Source: Actinobacteria bacterium OV450 (GTDB taxonomy: Bacteria; Actinomycetota; Actinomycetes; Streptomycetales; Streptomycetaceae). Taken from it: 64,000 bases of DNA. The notes under the pieces are model-generated. The model made no database searches and was not told the DNA's origin. It was given only the letters and a program-made list of their open reading frames with translations. This document shows, piece by piece, positions 49,778 to 56,980 of the stretch (positions are counted from its first letter, which is position 1; each line of letters starts with the position of its first letter). The stretch is taken from assembly GCA_001298555.1 (NCBI GenBank), contig LJCW01000368.1, positions 157,879-221,878 of the forward strand, given 5' to 3'. The position numbers were made by a program, and so were the translations under genes.

Positions 49778-50466
49778 CAGAGGACCGACGCCGGGGCGGC
49801 TTCTGGCGGGACAACAGTCTGACCCTGGCCTTCGGCGGAGCCTTTCTGGTGACGCTGGCCTTCCAGGCCGTCGCCGGCCACGCCGAGTTCAACGAGCAGC
49901 TCACCGTGGACGGCCTCCAGCCCCTCGGGTTCGCCGACTATCTGACCTCCTCCGACTTCGCCGTCGATGTGACGGAGAACTGGCAGTCGGAGTTCCTGCA
50001 GTTCTTCCTCTACATCTTCGGCACCGTTTGGCTCGTGCAGCGCGGGTCCCCGGAATCGAAGAAGGTCCACAAGACCGGCCCCGAAAGCGATCAGGAGCAG
50101 CGCATGGGCGACCACGCGCGAACCGATTCCCCGCGCTGGGCCGGAACCAAGGACTGGCGCCAGAACCTGTACTCCCGCTCCCTCGGGATCGTGATGGGCG
50201 CTCTGTTCGTCCTGTCCTGGCTGGCCCAGTCCATCACCGGCACCGCTGCGTACAACGGCCAGCAGCTGCGCCAGCTCCAAGATCCCGTCAGCTGGGCCGG
50301 CTACCTCGGCACGCCCGACTTCTGGAACCGCACGTTGCAGAACTGGCAGTCCGAACTCCTCGCGGTGGCGGCCATGGTCGTGCTGTCCATCTATCTGCGC
50401 CAGCGCGGGTCCCCGGAGTCCAAGCCGGTCGGCGCCCCCCACACCAGCACCGGCGTCGAAGGCTGA
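49774..50466 (+). CDS. DUF6766-like membrane protein with internal duplication
   Basis: A 230-residue protein made of two similar halves. Each has a hydrophobic helix, a Tyr/Ala-rich loop, then NWQSEFLQFFLYIFGTVWLV or NWQSELLAVAAMVVLSIYLR, and ends QRGSPESK. Four transmembrane segments are predicted. This fits the family called DUF6766, recalled from memory. Function unknown. The ATG overlaps the microprotein stop. Confidence 0.75.
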   Translation: MTEDRRRGGFWRDNSLTLAFGGAFLVTLAFQAVAGHAEFNEQLTVDGLQPLGFADYLTSSDFAVDVTENWQSEFLQFFLYIFGTVWLVQRGSPESKKVHKTGPESDQEQRMGDHARTDSPRWAGTKDWRQNLYSRSLGIVMGALFVLSWLAQSITGTAAYNGQQLRQLQDPVSWAGYLGTPDFWNRTLQNWQSELLAVAAMVVLSIYLRQRGSPESKPVGAPHTSTGVEG

Positions 50467-50492
50467 GCCGGGGCGGGCGAGACCCGCTCCTC

Positions 50493-50640
50493 TCACTCGC
50501 TGCGACGACGGCGCAGCCGAAGTGACGGACGAGTGCGCAGAGCGGTGCGAGCGGCGCTGGCGCCCGGGGCGCCGTGGACGCCTCCGCCGGGGTGCGCGGT
50601 GGCGGGGGCGAGATAGAGGCCTGGAGAGCCGTCACACACC
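50493..50640 (-). pseudogene. C-terminal remnant of a CrtI/phytoene-desaturase-like FAD oxidoreductase
   Basis: The minus-strand frame ending with the stop at 50493-50495 reads DGSPGLYLAPATAHPGGGVH then GAPGASAARTALRTRP. This is the characteristic C-terminal FAD motif of phytoene-desaturase-like oxidoreductases. Everything N-terminal to it is absent, because upstream of about 50640 the sequence belongs to a different gene. It is a truncated fragment. Confidence 0.65.
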
Positions 50641-51063
50641 CTCCGAGTACCGACGCGACGTCGATGAGGACGCCCCCGCCCTGGCGCCGCATGACCGGTA
50701 CGGGGGCACGAGCTCCCAGTACGGCCCCAGGACGTTGACGTCGATGACGCGGCGCAGCTGCCCCACCGGCACCTGGTCGAACCGGCCCGGGATCCCTACG
50801 CCCGCCGCGTTGCATACGTCGATCCGGCCGAATCGGCGCAGCGCGGCGTGGGCGAGCGCCTCGACCGCGTACTCATCACTCACATCCGTGGGGACCGCCA
50901 GCGCCTCGCCGCCCCGTGCCCGGCATTCCTCGGCCACCTCCGCCAGCCGCACGCCGCTGCGGGCTGCCAGCACCACGTGCGCGCCCCGCCGGGCACACTC
51001 CACGGCAGTGGCCCGGCCGACCCCGCTCGAAGCGCCGGTCACGACGACGACGGCATGATGCAT
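50640..51063 (-). pseudogene. Truncated, frameshifted SDR gene
   Basis: The ATG at 51063 starts MHHAVVVVTGASSGVGRATA and continues as an SDR to GRIDVCNAAGVGIPGRFDQV. The expected NNAG strand has lost a residue (DVCNAAG). Around 50725 the frame changes, after which QGGGVLIDVASVLGG continues SDR homology before ending near 50640. The catalytic Tyr-X3-Lys and the remaining C-terminus are missing. A junction with the CrtI-like remnant follows. Confidence 0.75.
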
Positions 51064-51268
51064 CCTCACCCTCTGCCTCTCACCGGTCGAGCCCGTTTCA
51101 TGCGGCCCGCGACGTGTTACGCCGGACGTCGAGGCCAGCGCGGCCCGCGCGGCCCCGACGCGCCGCACGCCGTTCACGGCAGATCCCGTTAGGGCCGTCT
51201 CAGGTGTCGTGGGCGCTGGAATGGGCAGGGGCCTCGTGCTCAGGGGGCCGCACACAAGGAGCGAGCGC

Positions 51269-51643
51269 ATGTCCACCAAACCGACTTCTCATGTACCTCA
51301 CGGCGAAGGCCCGAGCCGACACCAGGGGACCGAGCAACACGGCTGGTCGCCCGACGTCGACTCGACGCACACCCAGGAGAACCCCAGCGCGCGCAAGTCG
51401 TTCGAGACCCCGAAGACCGCCCGCTCCGGCGGGAAGCGAAGGACGGGAGCCCAGCCGGTCGACAAGGGCACCCCCGTGGAGAGCCACTCGCGCCGGGGCG
51501 AGGAGCACGCGAAATCGGGCTCCAAGGGCCACCACGACCTGGGACCCAAGGGCCGTTCCGGCCGGCCGAGCGGGGGCAAGGACTCTTCCGCCTACACCGG
51601 CGTCGACCCCGGCGCGGACGGCGGCGAACTCCGCAAGGGCTGA
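51269..51643 (+). CDS. Hydrophilic, disordered small protein
   Basis: A 124-residue protein starting MSTKPTSHVPHGEGPSRHQG with AAGGAG upstream. It is very rich in Gly, Ser, Lys, Arg and His (HSRRGEEHAKSGSKGHHDLG) and lacks hydrophobic segments. It resembles stress-related disordered proteins of streptomycetes. Function unknown. Confidence 0.55.
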   Translation: MSTKPTSHVPHGEGPSRHQGTEQHGWSPDVDSTHTQENPSARKSFETPKTARSGGKRRTGAQPVDKGTPVESHSRRGEEHAKSGSKGHHDLGPKGRSGRPSGGKDSSAYTGVDPGADGGELRKG

Positions 51644-51800
51644 ACGACACCGGCGGGCGGGCAAAGACACCTGGGTCGGGCTACGGCGCCCCCGCAGCCC
51701 GGCCTCCCGCCCGTCTGCAGGAGCCGTGGAACGAAAAGAGGCGGATGGCGGATACGGCGGAGGGCGGGTACGGTCCGGACGGCTTCAGGGCGTTCCGTGG

Positions 51801-52493
51801 TCAGGGCCGACGCTTCTCGTCGCTGTCGTCTCGCAGCCGACGGGCTTCCCGGCGCAGGCCGTCCACGCGCTCAGCGAGTTCCGCGTGGCCTTCCAGGTCC
51901 GCATGGGTGGCGGCCAGCGCCTCGACGAGGCGCGCCGCGCCCTGTTGCCCGAGGGCCGCGGTCAGATCCTCGATCCGGCCTTCGCTGGTGGCGGGGAGGT
52001 CGCTCAGGCCGATGATCTGCCCGGCGAGCTGGCGCAACGCTCCGACGTTCTGCTCCGCCCAGGCGGCGACGGTGCGGTCGGCGGCCCTCCGGTCGCGGAC
52101 GGCCTGGACGCGCTGTTCGCCGGTGGTTTCGGCGGCGCCGGGTCGCAACCGGAGGTAGCGGCGTTCGGCCGCCTGTCTGCTGGCCACGCCCAGCGGTCCG
52201 GCGAGCTCGGCCCAGCTGGCGCCGGATCCCCTGGCGGTTTCGATCAGGCCGCTCTCCCAGGCCGCGAGCGCCTCGCGGATCTCCCGCAGGAGCTGCAGGG
52301 CGGCCAGGGCCTGCTCAGGGGCCCCGTCCCGGTCGCCGGAAGGGGCGGCGTACGCCGCGTTCATCAGGGCCTGGATGGCCAGCAGGGCGTCTGCCGCCGC
52401 GCCGGCCGAGGCCGGGCCGCCCGTGTGACCTTCCCGCACGCCGCGGTTGGGCTGCACGGGCGTGTTTTCGATCGCCCTTTCGCTGTCATCCAT
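51801..52493 (-). CDS. HSP18-type transcriptional regulator
   Basis: A 230-residue protein. A disordered N-terminus precedes a helical domain (QALAALQLLREIREALAAWE), then ASWAELAGPLGVASRQAAER, a helix-turn-helix-like motif, and a charged C-terminal helix. It matches what is annotated in streptomycetes as an HSP18 transcriptional regulator, recalled from memory. Its start is 18 bp from a TGTCATC-N5-GATGACA operator, which also precedes an hsp20 remnant. The same operator occurs before the intact hsp20 at the window end. Confidence 0.7.
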   Translation of the reverse strand: MDDSERAIENTPVQPNRGVREGHTGGPASAGAAADALLAIQALMNAAYAAPSGDRDGAPEQALAALQLLREIREALAAWESGLIETARGSGASWAELAGPLGVASRQAAERRYLRLRPGAAETTGEQRVQAVRDRRAADRTVAAWAEQNVGALRQLAGQIIGLSDLPATSEGRIEDLTAALGQQGAARLVEALAATHADLEGHAELAERVDGLRREARRLRDDSDEKRRP

Positions 52494-52510
52494 TCAGCGA
52501 CTCCCTTGCT

Positions 52511-52529
52511 TGTCATCGTTTCGATGACA
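52511..52529. promoter_or_regulatory. Heat-shock-type operator between the HSP18 regulator and the hsp20 remnant
   Basis: TGTCATC-GTTTC-GATGACA is a perfect 7-bp-arm inverted repeat. On the plus strand it overlaps a -35-like TTGTCA and a TACAAG -10-like hexamer 17 bp later. A near-identical 52-bp promoter block is at 63844-63895. Confidence 0.8.
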
Positions 52530-52601
52530 TGCTACAAGGGGAGGGCCAAACAGCGCATTGGCGGCGATGGCCGGACCCGCACGGAGGTGTTCTGCGAGTC
52601 G

Positions 52602-52825
52602 ATGCGGACTGACATGCTCCGCCCGCGATGGACCGGATCGCCCACCGGTCGGCGGGACGCCGGTACGTGGTCCGAGTCGTGGGCGACGGCGACGGACGCC
52701 GATCGGCGCGGCGAGGAGTGCGTCACGGCGAGGAGCAGGTCATCGTCTTCGATCCGCCCGGCGTCCCGCGGACTGGCCCGCCAGCTGCGATACCGACCGC
52801 TCGTTGCCCACACACGAGAAGAAAG
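52602..52825 (+). pseudogene. Decayed hsp20 (alpha-crystallin) remnant
   Basis: An ATG at 52602 after GGAGGTG begins MRTDMLR; after a frame change the sequence reads MDRIAHRSAG, matching the intact hsp20 start MLMRTDPFREMDRIVQQLSG at 63932. Further downstream EEQVIVFDPPGV resembles the first strand of the alpha-crystallin domain. The rest lacks the family pattern, so this is a short decayed copy. Confidence 0.7.
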
Positions 52826-52834
52826 GCGCGCCCC

Positions 52835-53278
52835 ATGCTCACCGACACGACGATCTCCCCCGACGTCACCGGCATGAGCTACCAGCAGCTGCTCGAACGC
52901 GTCCGCTATGACGGCGCCTACCCCACGACGGAGCGCGCCGCAGCAGCGGTACACCGGGTCATGTCCGCGTTGGGGCGCCAGATCAGCGGAGACGAACGCG
53001 GCGAACTCGCCCGGTGCCTTCCCGTGGAAGCAGCCCTCGCATTCACCGCACAGATCCCCGATGCCCGGCCCCTCACCGGCTGGGCCTTCGTCAAGGACCT
53101 CGCCGCTCGGACCGGTGCCACCCCCGCGACCGCACGCTGGGAGGCGGGCACGGTGTTGGCGGCCGTGTCCCGCCTGGCGGGCCCGCACATCACCGCTCGA
53201 CTCGTGGACCACCTGCCCGAAGGATGGGCCCTGCTGTTCGGCCTTCCGCAACTGCCCCGTCCCCAGCGCACCGTGTGA
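52835..53278 (+). CDS. DUF2267-family protein
   Basis: A 147-residue helical protein of the DUF2267 family. SYQQLLERVRYDGAYPTTER and ALGRQISGDERGELARCLPV, then LPEGWALLFG, are characteristic. The function of this family is unknown; it is often near stress genes. The ATG has AAAGG upstream and the gene follows the hsp20 remnant closely. Confidence 0.85.
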   Translation: MLTDTTISPDVTGMSYQQLLERVRYDGAYPTTERAAAAVHRVMSALGRQISGDERGELARCLPVEAALAFTAQIPDARPLTGWAFVKDLAARTGATPATARWEAGTVLAAVSRLAGPHITARLVDHLPEGWALLFGLPQLPRPQRTV

Positions 53279-53351
53279 ATCACGGGTAGGGGGCACTGCC
53301 TGGGGGAGGGCGGCGGCCGGCCCGGTGCCGCTGCCGCCGCCTCCTCCTGCG

Positions 53352-53675
53352 TCAGTGACCGAGGGCGTTCTTCAGCTGTTGCTTCGTCATGGTGGAGCGG
53401 CCCTCGATGCCGCGCTTCTTCGCCTCCTGGTACAGGTCGTCCTTCGTGCGCTCGGATGAACCGCCTCCGGACCTCTCGCCACCACGCTGCGAGGAGGACT
53501 TGCCCTGCATGGAGCTGCGGCTCGCCGTCTTGCTCTCCCCCGAACGGGCGCGTTCCTTGTTCACCGTTCGGGAGGCCATCTCCTTCGCGCGGCCCTCCGA
53601 CATGCCGCGCTCCTCACCCGACTCCTTGATGTGCTCGTACTGACGCTCGCGCTTGGGGCTGGATCCTCTGGGCAT
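53352..53675 (-). CDS. Plasmid-stabilisation-like small basic protein with a Rho-N-like end
   Basis: A 107-residue basic protein starting MPRGSSPKRERQYEHIKESG. The middle is Ser/Arg/Gly-rich and probably disordered. The C-terminus DDLYQEAKKRGIEGRSTMTK with QQLKNALG resembles the SAP/Rho-N type nucleic-acid-binding helix pair. Streptomycete members are often called plasmid stabilisation protein without experimental proof. It may bind DNA or RNA. Confidence 0.75.
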   Translation of the reverse strand: MPRGSSPKRERQYEHIKESGEERGMSEGRAKEMASRTVNKERARSGESKTASRSSMQGKSSSQRGGERSGGGSSERTKDDLYQEAKKRGIEGRSTMTKQQLKNALGH

Positions 53676-53860
53676 GGCACAACCTTTCATCGACGGGGTG
53701 ATGTCACGGTCATGGTGCGCGTACCCGGATCCCGCCGCATCTCACGAGTCTCATGTCGGGTCGGCCCCGCCGTGGCGGCAGGGGCGGGTCGGGGGCCGTG
53801 CTCGGCGCGTTCGGCAGGCTTGTACGGCGGCCCTGGGGGAGAGTGGGGCACGGCACTCGG

Positions 53861-53886
53861 ATGCCGATGCCGATGCCGATGCCGAT
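53861..53886. repeat. ATGCCG hexanucleotide microsatellite
   Basis: Four tandem copies of ATGCCG (GATGCCGATGCC pattern) lie just upstream of the Pyr_excise gene start. The array is in frame with the upstream open frame as Ala/Asp repeats, but that stretch is not supported as coding. Confidence 0.7.
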
Positions 53887-53913
53887 GAAGTCCTCGTCAC
53901 GGCGGGAGGCCTG

Positions 53914-54393
53914 GTGCAGACGTTCCTTCCGTATCCGTCGTTCGACGCCTCGGCGGCTGCGCTGGATCAGCGGAGGCTCGGCAAGCAGCGGGTCGAAGCC
54001 GTGCAGGTGCTGCGCGGGCTGATCGTGCCGGGCTACGGATGGCGCAGGCATCCGGCGGTGCGGATGTGGGCGGGGTACGAGGAGGCCCTCGTCCGGTACG
54101 GGTTGGAGATCTGCGCGGCGTGGACCGCTGCGGGGCGTGCCGACACCTGTGCCGTCACCCTGGTCCAGGACTTCACTGGCGGGACGTCGGTGACGGTCCC
54201 GCGGTCGCAGGAGCAGCTGGCCGCCGACGGGGACCTGCCGCCGTGGCTGGGGACACCGGATTTCCACCGGAGTCACCAGTCCGCGCTGGTGCGCAAGGAT
54301 CCCGCCTTCTACCGGGAGTACTTCCCCGACGTGCCGGACGATCTGCCGTACGTATGGCCGCGGTCCGACCGGGAGACGGGCGCCTCGAAGTGA
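53914..54393 (+). CDS. Pyr_excise-like protein (pyrimidine dimer DNA glycosylase family)
   Basis: About 159 residues from GTG 53914 with GGGAGG upstream. QTFLPYPSFDASAAALDQRR then LGKQRVEAVQVLRGLIVPGY and WRRHPAVRMWAGYEEALVRY match the small family related to T4 endonuclease V (pyrimidine dimer DNA glycosylase). Whether it retains glycosylase activity is unknown. Upstream in-frame sequence is repetitive and excluded. Confidence 0.75.
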   Translation: MQTFLPYPSFDASAAALDQRRLGKQRVEAVQVLRGLIVPGYGWRRHPAVRMWAGYEEALVRYGLEICAAWTAAGRADTCAVTLVQDFTGGTSVTVPRSQEQLAADGDLPPWLGTPDFHRSHQSALVRKDPAFYREYFPDVPDDLPYVWPRSDRETGASK

Positions 54394-54608
54394 CGGACGT
54401 GCGGGCGGTGAGGCCGCTACCGAGCCGGGGGTCGTTGCCCGGCGTTCCCCTGGACGTGTGATCCGGACGGCAACCGCCTGCGCGGCTGACCACCCGCGAG
54501 GTCGTTCGCGCTCCGGGCGACGGGAGGGCGCTGGGCGCCCGGAAGCGGGTTGCAGGCGTGCCGACGGGAGCCCCTCCCCAAGGGTCTGGGAGGCGTCGAA
54601 GCAACAAG

Positions 54609-54623
54609 CGGATAGTTAATCCG
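54609..54623. promoter_or_regulatory. Candidate TetR operator 1
   Basis: CGGAT-AGTTA-ATCCG is a perfect 5-bp-arm palindrome 68 bp before the SDR start. Its GGAT/ATCC half-sites match the two other candidate sites nearby. Confidence 0.6.
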
Positions 54624-54653
54624 GATGTGTGCTAGCGTCGCCCCCGAGTAAGT

Positions 54654-54666
54654 GGATGAACTATCC
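54654..54666. promoter_or_regulatory. Candidate TetR operator 2
   Basis: GGATGAACTATCC lies 24 bp before the SDR start. Its extended form, followed by GATT, is repeated with one mismatch before the TetR gene at 55629. Confidence 0.65.
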
Positions 54667-54690
54667 GATTGATGACCCGTGGAGGAGCGT

Positions 54691-55581
54691 ATGAGGAAGG
54701 CAGCTGTGGTCACCGCCGGAACGGCGGGGATCGGCTTGGAGACGGCGCTGGGGCTGGCTGACGCCGGGTTCGCTGTCACTGTGATCGGGCGCGACGCTGA
54801 ACGGGGTGCCAAGGCCGTCGAGCGGATCAACGCCACGGCCCCGGCGCACCCCGCCCGGTTCCTGTCCGCGGACCTCGCCTCGCTCGAACAGGTGCGTGCG
54901 CTCGCCCATGAGATCGCTGCCGACCGGGCCGCCTCGGGGGAGCCGCTGGCGGTGCTGGTCAACAACGTGGGGGCGATGTTCGCCGAACGCCAGACCCGGG
55001 GCGGTGTGGAGGCGTCGTTCGTCGTCAACCACCTCTCGCCCTACCTCCTGACCGAACTTCTGCTGCCGACGCTCACCGCCGGTGCGCCGAGCAGGATCGT
55101 GAACGTGACGTCGGGCGCGGTCGCCGTGGCCAAGCGAGTGTTTGACGCCGCAGAGCCGCCGGGCGGCTACTACGGCTTCCACTGGTACGGTCGCGCCAAG
55201 CTCGCCAACCTGGCCTACACGCTGGATCTGGCGGCCCGGCTGGACGGCACGGGCGTCTCGGTCTTCGCCGCGGATCCCGGAGGGGCCGCGACCGACATGA
55301 CGAACGGCACCATGACCGACCCGAAGATCGTCTCGCCCGCCCTGCGGCTGCTGTGGCCGCTGGTGCGTCGCACGTTCGAACGCTCGACCTCGGGTCCGGC
55401 TTCCGCGGCCGCCCGGCCCTCCATCGTGGCCGCCACCGACGGCGCACTGACCGGCCGGACCGGCATCCTCATCGGTGCCCAGGCGCAGCCGGTCTCCCCC
55501 CACCGGGCGGCGGCCGACCCGCGCGTCGCCGAAGCCGTGCGCCGGCTCAGCGAACGGCACGCACCGCTCGCCGCCGCCTGA
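54691..55581 (+). CDS. Short-chain dehydrogenase/reductase under putative TetR control
   Basis: A 296-residue SDR started at ATG 54691 behind GTGGAGGAG. The nucleotide-binding TAGTAGIGLE is followed by NNVGAMFAERQ and the catalytic WYGRAK. The substrate-binding region contains HLSPYLLTELLLPTLTAG. It is oriented with the following TetR gene, and candidate operators precede both. Substrate unknown. Confidence 0.9.
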   Translation: MRKAAVVTAGTAGIGLETALGLADAGFAVTVIGRDAERGAKAVERINATAPAHPARFLSADLASLEQVRALAHEIAADRAASGEPLAVLVNNVGAMFAERQTRGGVEASFVVNHLSPYLLTELLLPTLTAGAPSRIVNVTSGAVAVAKRVFDAAEPPGGYYGFHWYGRAKLANLAYTLDLAARLDGTGVSVFAADPGGAATDMTNGTMTDPKIVSPALRLLWPLVRRTFERSTSGPASAAARPSIVAATDGALTGRTGILIGAQAQPVSPHRAAADPRVAEAVRRLSERHAPLAAA

Positions 55582-55628
55582 GCCGTGCACCCGGGGCGCC
55601 ACGGACGCCGTGCGAGCCGGGGCCATCC

Positions 55629-55641
55629 GGATGAACCATCC
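55629..55641. promoter_or_regulatory. Candidate TetR operator 3
   Basis: GGATGAACCATCC lies 15 bp before the TetR start and differs by one base from operator 2, suggesting autoregulation. Confidence 0.65.
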
Positions 55642-55656
55642 GATTAGCATGGCCCC

Positions 55657-56235
55657 ATGACGACACCTCTGCGCAAGGACGCCGTCCGCAACTGGGAGCG
55701 GATCGTCTCCGTCGCCCGCGACCTGGTCGACGAGGGAACACCGTTGCAGCTCAACGACGTCGCACGTCGGGCCGGGCTCGGGGTCGGCACGGTCTACCGG
55801 CACTTCGCCACGCCCGAGGCGTTGCTGGAGACCGTCGCCACCCCCTGCCTGGAGGACCTGGCCGCTCACGGCCGGCAGGCGCTGGCCGATGGCGACCCCT
55901 GGCGCAGCCTGACGGGCTTCCTCCTGCGCACCGTCGAGGCGCAGGTCACCGACGCCGCTCTGCCACCGGTAGCGGCCGCGGCCACGGACGCCGTACCGCG
56001 CACCACAGAGCTCAAGAGGTCGATCGCGTCGGCCGGCACCGCTCTCCTCGCCCGGGCCCGTGATGCCGCAGTGGTCCGCCCCGACCTGACCGCCGCCGAC
56101 CTCGTCCCCCTCATGTGCGGCATCGCCCACGCCGTGAGCGTCCACGGCGGTACCCCGGCCGACCGGGTCGACTCCGCACACCGCTACCTCGCCGCCCTGC
56201 TCGAAGGCTTGCGCACGACACCACCGAGCGCGTAA
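55657..56235 (+). CDS. TetR-family transcriptional regulator
   Basis: A 192-residue TetR-type regulator. The N-terminal DNA-binding domain is NWERIVSVARDLVDEGTPLQ, then LNDVARRAGLGVGTVYRHFA. The C-terminal ligand domain is helical (FLLRTVEAQVTDAALPPVAA). It follows the SDR gene in the same direction; shared GGAT-N5-ATCC sites suggest it represses both itself and the SDR. Confidence 0.93.
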   Translation: MTTPLRKDAVRNWERIVSVARDLVDEGTPLQLNDVARRAGLGVGTVYRHFATPEALLETVATPCLEDLAAHGRQALADGDPWRSLTGFLLRTVEAQVTDAALPPVAAAATDAVPRTTELKRSIASAGTALLARARDAAVVRPDLTAADLVPLMCGIAHAVSVHGGTPADRVDSAHRYLAALLEGLRTTPPSA

Positions 56236-56330
56236 GGGACCCGCTCCACGGTGTATCGACGCCACGCGGCATGTCCCACCGGCCCTGCCGTCGCCGGATG
56301 ACGGAGACTGGAATCACCCGGCCGGGCCGA

Positions 56331-56363
56331 CAGCGGCACAGCGGCACAGCGGCACAGCGGCAC
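56331..56363. repeat. Octamer tandem array CAGCGGCA x4
   Basis: Four head-to-tail copies of an 8-bp unit lie between the TetR gene and the isochorismatase-like gene, about 20 bp before the latter's start. Confidence 0.8.
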
Positions 56364-56383
56364 GAGACGATAGGCGGGCTCCG

Positions 56384-56938
56384 ATGCCTCGCACAGCACT
56401 CATCGTGATCGACATGCTCAACACGTACGCACACGAAGACGCCGAACCGTTGGTCGCGTCCGTACGCAAGACGCTCCCCGGGGTCACGACGCTGCTGGAA
56501 CACGCCCGAGCCAGCGACTCGCCCGTCATCTACGTGAACGACAATTTCGGGGACTGGCGCTCCCACCACGGGGAAATCCTGCAGACCGCCCTTGACGGCC
56601 GCCACAGCGACTTGGTGGAACCGGTCGCGCCTGACGAGAACTCGCTCTTCGTCGTCAAGGCGCGCCACTCGATCTTCTTCGAGACCCCCCTGGCCTACCT
56701 GTTGGGCCAGCTCGGCACCGAGCGCCTGGTCATGTGTGGCCAGGTGACCGAACAGTGCGTGATGTACTCGGCCCTGGACGCCCACATCCGTCACTTCGAC
56801 GTCGTCGTAGCGGCCGACGCGGTCGCCCACATCGATGCCGACCTGGCCGAAGCGGCCTTGGAAATGATGCGCCGCAACATGTCCGCGGACATCTGCGCGG
56901 TGGACGAGGTCACGTTCGACGCCCGGTGTGTGAAGTGA
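56384..56938 (+). CDS. Isochorismatase-like cysteine hydrolase
   Basis: A 184-residue isochorismatase-fold protein. The triad is present: Asp in LIVIDMLNTYAH, Lys in VVKARHSIFFET and Cys in GQVTEQCVMYSALDA. Such enzymes hydrolyse amides, nicotinamide or vinyl ethers; the substrate is unknown. The start is ATG 56384; the ribosome binding site is weak. An octamer tandem array precedes it. Confidence 0.9.
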   Translation: MPRTALIVIDMLNTYAHEDAEPLVASVRKTLPGVTTLLEHARASDSPVIYVNDNFGDWRSHHGEILQTALDGRHSDLVEPVAPDENSLFVVKARHSIFFETPLAYLLGQLGTERLVMCGQVTEQCVMYSALDAHIRHFDVVVAADAVAHIDADLAEAALEMMRRNMSADICAVDEVTFDARCVK

Positions 56939-56980
56939 CGTCACGCGGTTGGGGCAGCCCGTACGGGGCAGTCGCCGACC

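Noticed and set aside
50916..52877. A 653-residue plus-strand frame
   Set aside because: Crosses pseudogene scars, the small disordered protein and the antisense of the HSP18 regulator; translation is low-complexity.
56331..56363. CRISPR array
   Set aside because: The repeats are 8 bp with no spacers and no cas genes nearby.
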